The notes below the pieces were generated by a model. That model ran no database searches and was not told the DNA's origin. It saw only the letters and a list, made by a program, of their open reading frames with translations. DNA of 59,744 nucleotides from Bauldia litoralis (GTDB lineage: Bacteria; Pseudomonadota; Alphaproteobacteria; Rhizobiales; Kaistiaceae), in contig CAMCWB010000016.1 in NCBI GenBank assembly GCA_945882315.1, positions 1 through 59,744 of the forward strand. The letters run 5' to 3'. Below are positions 34,073-43,785 of this stretch, in pieces (position 1 is the first letter of the stretch; each line of letters starts with the position of its first letter). The position numbers and the translations under genes are program-made.

Positions 34073-34702
34073 TTAGGCGGCGGGCGCCATGGCGGCGGGG
34101 GCGGGTTCCGGCAGGATCGCGCCGGGAATCGCGAGGGGATCGTATGTTCCCGGCTTCGCCCGCTTGATGTAGAGGACCAGTGTCGGGATGAAATAGAGCA
34201 GGATCGACAGCTTGATCGCCGCGATCCAGATCAATCCGATCGTCGCGAGGAGCACGAAGGCAATCGCGATCATGGCGACAATGAAGGCCGTCAGCAACAA
34301 GTTGACGATGTAGACGCGGATCGAATGGCCCTGGCGATAGTGGACCGGCTTGCCTGCCGCCGCGACGCGCCGGTGCAACTCGCGGAGGAACGCGACATAA
34401 GCCCTGCTCTGATCGGGGAAATCGTACATGCCCTGGTAGTCCAGATTGAAGAGTTCCGCCATGCCGCCTTCGCGGAAGATGATCTGGGCGCGATACCGGT
34501 TTGTGGCGGCTCGCGTCGGCTCATAGGCAAGACGGATTTCTGAAATGCCGTCATAGAAGACGCCGTCGAGCGCCTTGCCCTCTTCCTCCCAGGTCAGCGC
34601 GTCCCCGGTCAGCCGGTAGATGCGCCGGCTGACGAAGGCATTGGCGCGCAGCGAATAGACCGTCGGGTCCACCGACGCCGCCGCGCTCGCACTCTCTGCC
34701 AT
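34073..34702 (-). CDS. membrane protein of unknown function
   Basis: A 209-residue protein. The first 120 residues form a soluble beta-rich domain (SRRIYRLTGDALTWEEEGK, then GISEIRLAYEPTRAATNRY), resembling a PH-like fold. Two membrane helices follow (about 133-155 and 160-180), and the tail is Pro/Ala-rich. No named family is certain. It lies upstream of pepN on the same strand with a 57-base gap and may be read with it. Confidence 0.5.
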   Translation of the reverse strand: MAESASAAASVDPTVYSLRANAFVSRRIYRLTGDALTWEEEGKALDGVFYDGISEIRLAYEPTRAATNRYRAQIIFREGGMAELFNLDYQGMYDFPDQSRAYVAFLRELHRRVAAAGKPVHYRQGHSIRVYIVNLLLTAFIVAMIAIAFVLLATIGLIWIAAIKLSILLYFIPTLVLYIKRAKPGTYDPLAIPGAILPEPAPAAMAPAA

Positions 34703-34780
34703 GCTTTCGATCCCCCGACCCGTCGCCGCAATCTATGCCGGCAAAGCACTTTCGCCAACGGCAACGGCGGGCGTCTTGGG

Positions 34781-34938
34781 TCCTCCCTCGCGAAGCGGGG
34801 GAGGGGGACCACGCGCAGCGTGGTGGAGGGGGCGACCACAAATTCCGAAGAGACCAAAACTGCGATAAGCTTGCCGTGTCGCCGCCCCATCCGTCGTCGC
34901 TTCGCGACGCCACCTCCCCCGTAAACGGGGGAGGACCA
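34781..34938. repeat. composite GC-rich palindromic element
   Basis: The element is bounded by TCCTCCC...GGGGGAGG and CCTCCCCCG...CGGGGGAGGA palindromes and has an inner CCACGCGCAGCGTGG hairpin. It shares its outer palindrome with the shorter copy at 53354-53405. It fills most of the divergent gap before putA and provides the purine-rich stretch upstream of the putA start. Confidence 0.65.
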
Positions 34939-34943
34939 GGGCG

Positions 34944-37900
34944 GTGTATGCGGAGCAACATTTGACCACCGACGGCCCTAACGCCCCACCTCCCTTCGAC
35001 GCCGACTACGCGCCGGATGACGCCGCGCTGGTCCGCCGGCTGCTGGCCGAGACCGAACTCACCCCCGCCGCCGAAGCCCGCATCGATCGCCGCGCCACCG
35101 CGGCAATCGCGGCGATCCGCGAGCATTCCGGCGCCATCGGCGGCCTCGAGGATTTTCTCCGCGAGTTCGGCCTCTCCACCCGCGAGGGCCTGGCGCTGAT
35201 GGTGCTTGCCGAAGCGCTGCTCCGCGTCCCCGATGCCGCCACGCAGGACCGCCTGATCGAGGACAAGCTCCGCGGCGGCCGCTGGGAGGAGCACAGCGCC
35301 GAGGGCGAGACCTGGTTCGTCGCCGCCTCGATCTGGGCGCTCGGCCTGTCGAGCCGCATCGTCCAACCCGGCGAGACGCCGGACGGCATCCTCTCCGGCC
35401 TGGTCAAGCGCCTCGGCCAGCCCGCGGTCAGGACCGCGACGCGCCAGGCGATGATCGTGCTCGGCCATCATTTCGTTCTCGGCGAGACCATCGCCGAGGC
35501 GCTGAAGCGGGCCCGCGCGCTGGAACGGTGCGGCTTCCGCCATTCCTACGACATGCTCGGCGAGGGCGCCCGCACCACGGCCGACGCCCGCCGCTATTTC
35601 GATTCCTATGCCAAGGCGATCGAGGCGATCGGCGAAGCCGCCGGCAGCGATGCGCTGCCCAACCGTCCCGGCATCTCGGTGAAGCTCTCGGCGCTGCATC
35701 CGCGCTACGAGGCGGTCAACCGCGACCGCGTGCTGAAGGAGTTGCTGCCCTCGCTGGTCGATCTCGCCCGCCACGCCAAGGCGCATGACCTCAACTTCAC
35801 CGTCGACGCCGAGGAGGCCGACCGGCTCGAATTGTCGCTGGACGTGATCGCCCGCGTCGCCGCCGATCCGTTCCTGGCCGGCTGGGATGGCTTCGGCCTC
35901 GCCATCCAGGCCTACCAGAAGCGCGCCGTCGCGGTCGTCGATTGGGTGACGGCACTCGCCGGCGCGCATCGCCGCCGCATGATGGTCCGCCTCGTCAAGG
36001 GCGCCTATTGGGATACCGAGATCAAGCGCGGCCAGGAGAGGGGCCTTGCCGGCTACCCGGTCTTCACCCGCAAGCCGGCGACCGACGTCTCCTATCTCGC
36101 CTGCGCCAGGCGGCTGCTTGCCGCCCGGCCGCAGATCTATCCGCAATTCGCCACGCACAACGCGCTGACGGTTGCGACCATCCTCGAAATGGCCGGCGGC
36201 CCGGACGGCTTCGAATTCCAGCGCCTGCACGGCATGGGCGAGGCGCTCTACGAGAAGATCGTCGCCGACGAGAAAATCGCCTGCCGAATCTATGCGCCCG
36301 TCGGCGGTTACCGCGATCTCCTCGCCTATCTCGTCAGGCGGCTTCTGGAGAATGGCGCCAACTCTTCCTTCGTCGCGACGGTTGGCGATCGCTCGGTGGC
36401 TATCGCCAGCCTGCTGCGCAAGCCGGCATCGTTCCTCGACGGCGGCAACCGTGCCCGCCACTCCCTCATTGCTTTGCCGGCTGACCTTTACCGGCCGTCG
36501 CGCCGCAATTCACCCGGCGTCGAATTCGGATTCGGGCGGGATTTGGCAGCACTCCGCAAAGGCATCGAATCCCAGGGCACCAAATTCATTACTGCGAAAC
36601 CGATCACCGCGACGCCAAGCTTAGCCGGCGAAGGACATGATGTCGTCAATCCGGCGAACGGAAAGATCAGCATCGGCAAGGTCTTTGAGTCCTCCCTTGA
36701 ATCGATTGATGAAGTGATGAAGGCCGGCCAGGCCGGCTTTGCCGAATGGTCGCGCCGGCCGGGGGCCGAGCGCGCCGATGCACTCGACCGGCTCTCCGAT
36801 TTCCTCCAGTCCGAGCGCGACGCCCTCGTCGCGCTGCTTGCCCGCGAAGGCGGCAAGACTCTGAATGACGGCATCGCCGAGGTCCGCGAGACGATCGACT
36901 ATTGCCGCTATTACGCGGCAGAGGCGCGCCGGCTCTTCGCCGAGGAGACCATGCCCGGCCCGACCGGCGAGCATAACGGGCTTGTCCGCCGCGGCCGCGG
37001 CGTCTTCCTCTGCATCTCGCCCTGGAATTTCCCGCTGGCGATCTTCCTCGGCCAGGTGACGGCGGCGCTCGCCGCCGGTAATGCCGTCGTCGCCAAGCCC
37101 GCCGAGCAGACACCGCTGATCGCCTTCAAGGCCTTCCAGCTCCTGCATCGCGCCGGTGTGCCGGCCGCCGCGGCGCAGCTCCTGCCCGGCGACGGCAAGG
37201 TCGGCGCGGCGCTCACCGCCCATCCGCTCGTCGCCGGCGTCGCTTTTACCGGCTCGACGGAGACCGCCAGGGCGATCAACCGCGCGCTCGCCGCCAAGGA
37301 CGGGCCGATCGTTCCCTTCATCGCCGAGACCGGCGGCATCAACGCGATGATCGTCGATGCGACGGCGCTCCCCGAGCAGGTCACCGACGACGTCGTCCTC
37401 TCCGCCTTCCGCTCTACCGGCCAGCGCTGCTCGGCTTTACGGCTGCTCTGCCTCCAGGCCGATGTCGCCGACCGCATGCTGGCGATGATTGCTGGCGCCG
37501 CCGCCGAACTGAAGCTCGGCGACCCGCGCGATCCGGCGACTGATCTCGGCCCGGTCATCGACCGCGAGGCCAAGGACGCGCTGGGGGCGCATATCGCCGC
37601 GATGCGGACATCGGCGCGCATCGCCTATGCCGGCGAGGCGCCGAAGGAGGGCACGTTCGTCGCCCCGCACATCATCGAGCTCCGCGACCCATCCGAGCTG
37701 ACCAGGGAGGTCTTCGGCCCGGTGCTGCATGTCGTCCGCTGGCGGGCCGGCGATCTCGACCGGCTCATCGAGAAAATCGCCGCCACCGGCTACGGCCTGA
37801 CGCTCGGCATCCACAGCCGCATCGATGAGACGGCAAGCCGCATCATCACCCGCCTGCCGGTCGGCAACGTCTATGTGAACCGCTCCATGATCGGCGCCGT

Positions 37901-38060
37901 CGTCGGCACCCAGCCCTTTGGCGGCTCGGGCCTTTCCGGCACCGGCCCGAAGGCCGGCGGACCCGACTATCTGCGCCGCTTCGCCCTCGAGCAGACTGTC
38001 TCGATCAACACGGCGGCGGCCGGCGGCAACGCATCATTGATTGCGATGGACGACGATTGA
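34944..38060 (+). CDS. putA: bifunctional proline dehydrogenase/glutamate semialdehyde dehydrogenase PutA
   Basis: A 1038-residue enzyme that oxidises proline to glutamate in two steps. The FAD-binding proline dehydrogenase domain (about 180-460) has VKLSALHPRYEAVN, VDAEEADRLELSLD and MVRLVKGAYWDTEIKRGQ. The aldehyde dehydrogenase domain (about 560-1020) has catalytic Cys829 (STGQRCSALRL) and Glu795 (FIAETGGINAM). There is no N-terminal ribbon-helix-helix domain, so it does not autoregulate by DNA binding as E. coli PutA does. The GTG at 34944 is chosen with GGAGG upstream; a TTG at 34962 with GGAG six bases before it is an alternative. Confidence 0.93.
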   Translation: MYAEQHLTTDGPNAPPPFDADYAPDDAALVRRLLAETELTPAAEARIDRRATAAIAAIREHSGAIGGLEDFLREFGLSTREGLALMVLAEALLRVPDAATQDRLIEDKLRGGRWEEHSAEGETWFVAASIWALGLSSRIVQPGETPDGILSGLVKRLGQPAVRTATRQAMIVLGHHFVLGETIAEALKRARALERCGFRHSYDMLGEGARTTADARRYFDSYAKAIEAIGEAAGSDALPNRPGISVKLSALHPRYEAVNRDRVLKELLPSLVDLARHAKAHDLNFTVDAEEADRLELSLDVIARVAADPFLAGWDGFGLAIQAYQKRAVAVVDWVTALAGAHRRRMMVRLVKGAYWDTEIKRGQERGLAGYPVFTRKPATDVSYLACARRLLAARPQIYPQFATHNALTVATILEMAGGPDGFEFQRLHGMGEALYEKIVADEKIACRIYAPVGGYRDLLAYLVRRLLENGANSSFVATVGDRSVAIASLLRKPASFLDGGNRARHSLIALPADLYRPSRRNSPGVEFGFGRDLAALRKGIESQGTKFITAKPITATPSLAGEGHDVVNPANGKISIGKVFESSLESIDEVMKAGQAGFAEWSRRPGAERADALDRLSDFLQSERDALVALLAREGGKTLNDGIAEVRETIDYCRYYAAEARRLFAEETMPGPTGEHNGLVRRGRGVFLCISPWNFPLAIFLGQVTAALAAGNAVVAKPAEQTPLIAFKAFQLLHRAGVPAAAAQLLPGDGKVGAALTAHPLVAGVAFTGSTETARAINRALAAKDGPIVPFIAETGGINAMIVDATALPEQVTDDVVLSAFRSTGQRCSALRLLCLQADVADRMLAMIAGAAAELKLGDPRDPATDLGPVIDREAKDALGAHIAAMRTSARIAYAGEAPKEGTFVAPHIIELRDPSELTREVFGPVLHVVRWRAGDLDRLIEKIAATGYGLTLGIHSRIDETASRIITRLPVGNVYVNRSMIGAVVGTQPFGGSGLSGTGPKAGGPDYLRRFALEQTVSINTAAAGGNASLIAMDDD

Positions 38061-38122
38061 GGGCAAATATCGGGTCCGCCCGTTCGGGCCGCCCGCTCAA
38101 GAAGAAGATCCCGGAGGATAAT

Positions 38123-39085
38123 GTGAAGCGTTGCGCCATTCTCGACGACTACCAGAACGTCGCCCTGTCGCTTGGTGACTGGAAATCCCTGCCTGACGTC
38201 GAGACGAAGGTATTCAACGAATATCTGCCGACCCATGAGAAGCGGGTCGAGGCGCTGAAGGATTTCGACATCATCGTCGCCATGCGCGAGCGCACGCCCT
38301 TCGATGCGGCGTTGCTGAAAGCCCTGCCGAAGCTGAAGCTCCTGATTACGACCGGCCACTACAATTCCTCTTTCGACCTTGCCCAGGCGGAAGCGCAGGG
38401 CATCGCCACGAGCGGCACCGGCGGCGTCAACGGCGTCACCGCCGAGCTCGCATGGGCACTGATGCTGGCGCTGACGCGTTCGGTCTACGAAGAAGTCCGC
38501 GACTTCAAGGCGGGCGCCAAATGGCAGCCACGCGTCAGCCATGATGTCGGCGGCAAGCGGCTCGGCGTCATCGGCTTCGGCCGTCTCGGCAGCCGCGTCT
38601 CCAAGGTCGGCGTCGCCTTCGACATGGACGTCATCGCCTGGACGCCGAACCTAACGGAGGAGCGCGTCAAGGCCGTCGGAGCCAAGCTCGCCTCTTCGGT
38701 CGACGAGATCATGTCTACCTCCGACTACATCTCGATCCACATTCCAGGCAATGCAAAGACGCGCGGTCTGATCGGCAAGCGCGAAATTGGCCTGATGAAA
38801 CCGACGGCCTTCATCGTCAACACGTCGCGCGGGCCGATCATCGACGAGGACGCGCTGGTCGAGGCGCTCGAGGGCAAGAAGATCGCCGGCGCCGCCGTCG
38901 ACGTCTACGGGCAGGAGCCGCTCCCGGCTGACCATCGTCTCCGCAAGATCGATAACCTCATCGGCACGCCCCATATCGGTTATGTCACGGAAGAGAACTA
39001 CAAGGTCTACTATCGCGACATCGTCGAGGACATCGCCGCCTGGCTGAAGGGGACACCGATCCGTCCGGTCGCCTCACGAAAATAG
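38123..39085 (+). CDS. D-2-hydroxyacid dehydrogenase family protein, copy 1
   Basis: A 320-residue NAD-dependent dehydrogenase. The Rossmann motif is LGVIGFGRLGSRV, and the catalytic Arg is in VNTSRGPIIDE, with a Glu in the YGQEPLP stretch and a His in GTPHIGYVTE. Substrates of this family are D-2-hydroxyacids such as phosphoglycerate or related acids; which one here is unknown. The GTG at 38123 has GGAGG five bases upstream and gives the same 320-residue length as the following paralogue, so the in-frame TTG at 38057 is rejected. It follows putA in the same direction. Confidence 0.85.
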   Translation: MKRCAILDDYQNVALSLGDWKSLPDVETKVFNEYLPTHEKRVEALKDFDIIVAMRERTPFDAALLKALPKLKLLITTGHYNSSFDLAQAEAQGIATSGTGGVNGVTAELAWALMLALTRSVYEEVRDFKAGAKWQPRVSHDVGGKRLGVIGFGRLGSRVSKVGVAFDMDVIAWTPNLTEERVKAVGAKLASSVDEIMSTSDYISIHIPGNAKTRGLIGKREIGLMKPTAFIVNTSRGPIIDEDALVEALEGKKIAGAAVDVYGQEPLPADHRLRKIDNLIGTPHIGYVTEENYKVYYRDIVEDIAAWLKGTPIRPVASRK

Positions 39086-39129
39086 ACGGCGTATAGCCAT
39101 AGATTCGAGAGAATGAGCTGGAGGGTCCC

Positions 39130-40092
39130 TTGCTTCGCTGCGCCATTCTCGACGACTACCAGAACGTCGCCCTCTCGATCGCCGACTGGACCCCGCTCGT
39201 CGCGGCGGTCGAGGTCACGGCCTTCACCGAGCATCTGCCGACGCACGAGGCGCGCGTCGAGGCGCTGCGCGGTTTCGACATCATCGTCATTATGCGCGAG
39301 CGCACGCCCTTCGACGCCGCGCTGGTTCGGGCGTTGCCGAATCTTAAGCTCCTCGTCACCACCGGCCCGCGCAATTTCGCCATCGATCTCGCCGCCTGCG
39401 AGGCGCAGGGTGTCACCGTCTGCGGGACCGACAGCCTTGCCGGAACCACCGTTGACCTCGCCTGGGCCTTCATCCTCGCGCTCGCCCGCAACATTCCGGC
39501 GGAAGTGCAGGACTTCAGGGCAGGCGGCAAATGGCAGCCGCGCATCAGCCTCGATCTTGCCGGCCGCCAGCTCGGCGTGATCGGCTTCGGCCGACTCGGC
39601 GCCCGGGTCGCCCGCGTCGGCGTCGCACTCGGCATGGATGTCCTCGCCTATACGCCCAACCTCACCGACGAACGTGTCAAGGCGGAGGGTGTCAGGCGTG
39701 CCGCCTCGCTCGACGAGCTTCTCAAGACATCCGATTTCGTCACCATCCACATCGTCCTGAATGCCCAGACGAAGGGTCTGATCGGCGCTCGTGAACTGGC
39801 GCTGATGAAACCGACCGCCTATCTCGTCAACACGTCGCGCGGGCCGATCGTCGACGAGGGCGCGCTGGTCGATGCTCTTGAAGGCGAGCGCTTGGCTGGT
39901 GCGGCCCTCGATGTCTTCGATGTCGAGCCCGTTCCGGCGGATCATCGCTTGCGGCGCGTCGAGCGCCTGATCGCCACCCCGCATATCGGCTACGTCACGG
40001 ACGGCACCTATCGCGTCTTCTTCCGTGACATTGTCGAGGACATCGCCGCGTGGTTGAAGGGCGCGCCGGTGCGCATGATGACGAAGCAGTAG
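39130..40092 (+). CDS. D-2-hydroxyacid dehydrogenase family protein, copy 2
   Basis: A 320-residue paralogue of the gene before it, alike along its whole length (both share CAILDDYQNVALS, RERTPFDAAL and DIVEDIAAWLKG). It has the same Rossmann motif (LGVIGFGRLGARV), Arg (VNTSRGPIVDE) and His (ATPHIGYVTD). Differences cluster in the loop after LKLL (TTGPRNFAIDLAA against TTGHYNSSFDLAQ), which may change substrate. It starts with TTG after a GGAGGG site. Its stop is nine bases before the adenine deaminase start, suggesting one transcript. Confidence 0.85.
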   Translation: MLRCAILDDYQNVALSIADWTPLVAAVEVTAFTEHLPTHEARVEALRGFDIIVIMRERTPFDAALVRALPNLKLLVTTGPRNFAIDLAACEAQGVTVCGTDSLAGTTVDLAWAFILALARNIPAEVQDFRAGGKWQPRISLDLAGRQLGVIGFGRLGARVARVGVALGMDVLAYTPNLTDERVKAEGVRRAASLDELLKTSDFVTIHIVLNAQTKGLIGARELALMKPTAYLVNTSRGPIVDEGALVDALEGERLAGAALDVFDVEPVPADHRLRRVERLIATPHIGYVTDGTYRVFFRDIVEDIAAWLKGAPVRMMTKQ

Positions 40093-40101
40093 CGAGGACG
40101 G

Positions 40102-41808
40102 ATGACGGAGCGGGAGGCCTTAAAGCGCGCCATCGGCCAGGGCAGGGGAGAAGAACCCGCCGATCTGGTCGTGAAGAATGTCGGCGTCCTCGACATCCTC
40201 ACCGGCGCCGTCACCCGCACCGACATCGCCATCTCCGGCGACAGCATCGTCGGCACCTATGAGACCTATTCCGGCAGGCAGGAGATCGACGGCAGCGGTC
40301 TCTTTGCCGTGCCGGGATTCATCGACACGCATTTCCATGTCGAATCCTCGCTGATCACCCCGCTCGAATTCGACCGTTGCGTGCTGCCGCATGGCGTCAC
40401 GACGGCGATCTGCGATCCGCATGAGATCGCCAATGTGCTGGGCGTCGAGGGCATCCGCTATTTCCTCGAGTCCGCCGAGGAAACGATCATGGACCTCCGC
40501 GTCCAGCTTTCCTCCTGCGTCCCGGCGACCGAATTCGAGACCTCCGGCGCAACCCTGCTCGCCGCCGATCTCCTGCCCTTCCGCGATCATCCGAAGGTCA
40601 TCGGCCTCGCCGAATTCATGAACTTCCCCGGCGTCCTCGCTTGCGCCCCGGAGGTTCTCGACAAGCTGTTGCCGTTCCAGGACGGCCATATCGACGGCCA
40701 CGCGCCGTTGCTCCGCGGCCTCGATCTCAACGGCTATCTCGCCGCCCGCATCCGCACCGATCACGAGACGACCACCGCCGACGAAGCCCGCGAGAAACTC
40801 CGCAAGGGCATGACCATCCTCATCCGCGAGGGCTCGGTGTCGAAGGATTTGCATGCGCTGGCCAAGATCCTCGATGCCGATACGTCGAGCTTCCTCTGCC
40901 TCTGCACCGACGACCGCAACCCGCTCGAGATCGCCGAGGAGGGCCATCTCGACTACATGATCCGCACGCTGATCGGCCTCGGCCGGCCGCTGCACCATGT
41001 CTACCGCGCCGCCACCTGGTCGGCCGCCAACGCCTTCGGCCTCCGCGACCGCGGCATGATCGCCCTGGGCCGCCGCGCCGATATCGTGCTGGTCCGCGAT
41101 CTCGCGGCCTGCTCGGTCGAAACCGTCATCTCGGCCGGCCGCATCGTCGACGACGCGCTCTTCGCCACGCGCCGCACGATCGCTCCGGTCGGCCTTTCGA
41201 GCATGAAGGCGCGGCCGGTGTCCGCGCGCGACTTCGTCATCCCCGGCGGTGCGGGCAAGGTGCCGGTCATCGGCGTCGTGCCGGGCCGCATCATCACGGA
41301 ACGGAAGATGATGGCGGTGCCGTCCTCCAACAGCGAACGCCGCGCCGATCCTGCCGCCGACATCGCCAAGGTCGTCGTCGTCGAGCGCCACGGCAAGAAC
41401 GGCAATATCGGCCGCGCCTTCGTCACCGGCTTCGGCCTCCAGCGCGGCGCAATCGCGTCGTCCGTCGGCCATGACAGCCACAACATCTGCGTCGTCGGCG
41501 TCGACGACGAGGACATGGCCGTCGCCGTCAACCGCCTGATCGAACTCGGCGGCGGCTTCGCCGTCGCCTCAGGCGGCACGGTGCGCGGCGAACTGGCGCT
41601 GCCGATCGCCGGCCTGATGAGCGACCAGCCCTTCGAGATCGTCCACGACCGCTTGTTGCCGCTCCGAGAGGCCGCCCGCGACCTCGGCTGCACGCTGAAA
41701 GAGCCCTTCCTCCAGGTCGCCTTCCTGCCGCTCCCGGTCATCCCCCGCCTGAAGATCACCGACCGCGGCCTCTTCGACGCGGATGCATTTGCATTGATCG
41801 ACTTGTAG
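40102..41808 (+). CDS. ade: adenine deaminase
   Basis: A 568-residue metal-dependent amidohydrolase that converts adenine to hypoxanthine and ammonia. The metal site begins with [14 protein letters not shown] (His77, His79), the family's [11 protein letters not shown] follows, and later [18 protein letters not shown] and the C-terminal [18 protein letters not shown] are present. Length and motif order match Ade/YfkN-type adenine deaminases rather than the shorter adenosine deaminase-like ones. It lies at the end of the putA-dehydrogenase-dehydrogenase run, which would release ammonia and carbon for central metabolism. A repeat element follows its stop. Confidence 0.92.
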   Translation: MTEREALKRAIGQGRGEEPADLVVKNVGVLDILTGAVTRTDIAISGDSIVGTYETYSGRQEIDGSGLFAVPGFIDTHFHVESSLITPLEFDRCVLPHGVTTAICDPHEIANVLGVEGIRYFLESAEETIMDLRVQLSSCVPATEFETSGATLLAADLLPFRDHPKVIGLAEFMNFPGVLACAPEVLDKLLPFQDGHIDGHAPLLRGLDLNGYLAARIRTDHETTTADEAREKLRKGMTILIREGSVSKDLHALAKILDADTSSFLCLCTDDRNPLEIAEEGHLDYMIRTLIGLGRPLHHVYRAATWSAANAFGLRDRGMIALGRRADIVLVRDLAACSVETVISAGRIVDDALFATRRTIAPVGLSSMKARPVSARDFVIPGGAGKVPVIGVVPGRIITERKMMAVPSSNSERRADPAADIAKVVVVERHGKNGNIGRAFVTGFGLQRGAIASSVGHDSHNICVVGVDDEDMAVAVNRLIELGGGFAVASGGTVRGELALPIAGLMSDQPFEIVHDRLLPLREAARDLGCTLKEPFLQVAFLPLPVIPRLKITDRGLFDADAFALIDL

Positions 41809-41871
41809 GGTCGGCAAAGGCCGAAGGCCGTGCCCACGCGGATACTGACGCATGGTCTCCCCCACACTCCG

Positions 41872-41957
41872 CTCATTCCCGCGAAAGCGGGAACCCAGGG
41901 TCACAGGCCCGGCGTCGATTGCCGCTCTGGATCCCCGCTTTGCGCGGGGATGAGCGG
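41872..41957. repeat. paired hairpin repeat between ade and the MFS gene
   Basis: A CATTCCCGC/GCGGGAAC hairpin with GAAA loop and an ATCCCCGC/GCGGGGATGAG hairpin are separated by about 40 bases. Same layout as at 9524 and 31272. It separates convergent genes and may help terminate both. Confidence 0.65.
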
Positions 41958-42018
41958 ACCGGGCGCGCGATGGTGGTCCAACCTCTGAGAGACGGGAACG
42001 CGCCGGCAGCACTCTCGT

Positions 42019-43665
42019 TCACCCCTTGCGCGGCGCGAACGGACTCGGCGCCTTGACCGGCTCTTGCGCCTTCATCGGCTCCTGCGCCTTCATCGGCTCC
42101 TGCACTGGCACTGGCACCGGCGTCGCCACCGCCGTACGCGGCGCCGGCTTCTGCCGTTCCGCGACCAGCGCGGCGATCTCGGCGGCGCGCTGCTTGAAGG
42201 TGTCTTCGAGGTCGAACACCGCGCCGCGCGGCTTCTCCGGGGCGTATTTCGACCGCACCGTCGCGACCGGTTGCGTCGGTGTCGGCTGCGGCACTGGCGG
42301 CTGCGGCGACGCGGCGATCGGCGCTTGGCCCGCCACCGGCAGGAAATGGATGCGCGATGGCGTCGGCGGCGCAGCGGCCCCGGCCACGTTCGCAGTCTTT
42401 GCCGCCTCCTCCTCCTCGAATTGCGAATCCTCGAGATAGGCGAGATTGGGCACGGTCCGCCGCTTCGGCGCCTCGTCCTCGGCCGGCCGTTGGCCGCCGC
42501 CGAGCAGCAGGAAGATCGACAGCGCCAGGAATCCGAGCGAGATGGTGATCGGCAGGGCTTCCGGGCCGAGCAGGTCGATGAGGTAGCCGACCGGCGCCGA
42601 GCCGATGATGCAGCCGGACGCATAGGACATCGCGAAGCCGGTCGAGACGATCGCCAGCCTCTGGTTGCGGAAGTCCTGGCCGATCAGGACGATGCCCAGC
42701 GTATAGATGCCGGCGACCGTGCCGCCGGCGAAGAAGAGCACCGGCACCATCAGGAAATAACTGTTCATCGAGAAGGGCAGCAGCACGCATGTCAGCGTCG
42801 CGACGATGACGCAGACATTCAGCGTCAGATGGCGGCCGTAGCGATCGGCCATCCAGCCGAGCCCGGCCACCAGCACCGCCTCGCCGAGCGAGAAGATCGC
42901 CACCAGCCCCGCCGCGCCGGCATCGTCGAAGCCATGTGCCAGGCCGTAGAGCGGCAGCAGGCTCTGGAAGGCGGTCTCGCCGATGCCGCAGAGGAACGCC
43001 GCCGCGACCAGCGGGCCGGCGAGGATCATCGCGAGCTTCAGGCCATGCGTGTTGGCGTGCTCTTCCTCCTCCTCGACCTTGTCCGGCGAGCGGATCGACA
43101 GCGCCACCAGCGTGCCGATGGCGAGCGGCAGCATGGCGACGGCGAGCGGGATCGGCCCGAGGACGCCGACGCCGCCCAGCACCACCGGCCCGAGGAACTG
43201 GCAGGCGGCGTAGAGCGTCCCCGAGGCACCGATGATGCGGCCGCGATTGCGGTCGTCGACGACGCCGTTCAGCCAGATCTCGGTCGTCGTCCACAGCGCC
43301 GCGAAGCAGGTCCCCATCAGGAAGCGGGCGAGGAACCAGGTGGTCAGGTTGTCGGCCACCATGATCGCCGCGAAGCACAGCAGCGACACAGCGAACATCG
43401 TCGCCACGACATATTTCAGCCCGAAGCGGTCGATCAGGCGGGGCAGGAACGGCCCGACGAACAGGATGCCGGCATTGGCGACCGAGGCGTTCAGCCCGAT
43501 CAGCCAGTTGGCGAGTTCGCGCTTCTCCAGCGCCAGCGAGAAGAACGGATAGCTGTAGCCGTAGATGAAGGCCTCGGCGCCGATCAGGACGAGCACGCCG
43601 GCGACCCGCCAGAGGCGGGAGCGGACCGCCTGCCGGCGCGAAACTTTTTTACGCGATGCTTTCAT
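42019..43665 (-). CDS. major facilitator superfamily transporter with a long C-terminal tail
   Basis: A 548-residue protein. Residues about 18-400 hold 12 membrane helices with typical MFS loops (GWMADRYGRHL between helices 8 and 9 region, PRLIDRFGLKYV early). About 140 C-terminal residues are cytoplasmic, rich in Pro, Ala, Gln and charged residues, and end in repeats (EPMKAQEPMKAQEPVKA). The overall helix pattern resembles YcaD-type transporters; substrate unknown. The basic N-terminus (KASRKKVSRRQAVRSR) fits the inside-positive rule. The tail may be a regulatory or docking segment and is longer than in most family members. Confidence 0.78.
   Translation of the reverse strand: MKASRKKVSRRQAVRSRLWRVAGVLVLIGAEAFIYGYSYPFFSLALEKRELANWLIGLNASVANAGILFVGPFLPRLIDRFGLKYVVATMFAVSLLCFAAIMVADNLTTWFLARFLMGTCFAALWTTTEIWLNGVVDDRNRGRIIGASGTLYAACQFLGPVVLGGVGVLGPIPLAVAMLPLAIGTLVALSIRSPDKVEEEEEHANTHGLKLAMILAGPLVAAAFLCGIGETAFQSLLPLYGLAHGFDDAGAAGLVAIFSLGEAVLVAGLGWMADRYGRHLTLNVCVIVATLTCVLLPFSMNSYFLMVPVLFFAGGTVAGIYTLGIVLIGQDFRNQRLAIVSTGFAMSYASGCIIGSAPVGYLIDLLGPEALPITISLGFLALSIFLLLGGGQRPAEDEAPKRRTVPNLAYLEDSQFEEEEAAKTANVAGAAAPPTPSRIHFLPVAGQAPIAASPQPPVPQPTPTQPVATVRSKYAPEKPRGAVFDLEDTFKQRAAEIAALVAERQKPAPRTAVATPVPVPVQEPMKAQEPMKAQEPVKAPSPFAPRKG
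42059..42102. repeat. 18-bp in-frame tandem repeat
   Basis: About two and a half copies of an 18-base unit (GGCTCYTGCGCCTTCATC on the plus strand) encode the repeated EPMKAQ hexapeptide at the C-terminus of the MFS transporter. Copy number could vary between strains by slippage. Confidence 0.7.
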
Positions 43666-43785
43666 GAACTCTGCCCGGCACGCCTGGAGCGCGCCGTCAT
43701 CTTGAACGGTTTCGACCGATTATACCGGCAAATTCCGGCCGCGGCCCTCGTTCTGACGCCGCAATGCGCGGCGCCGCCGGCAAGC

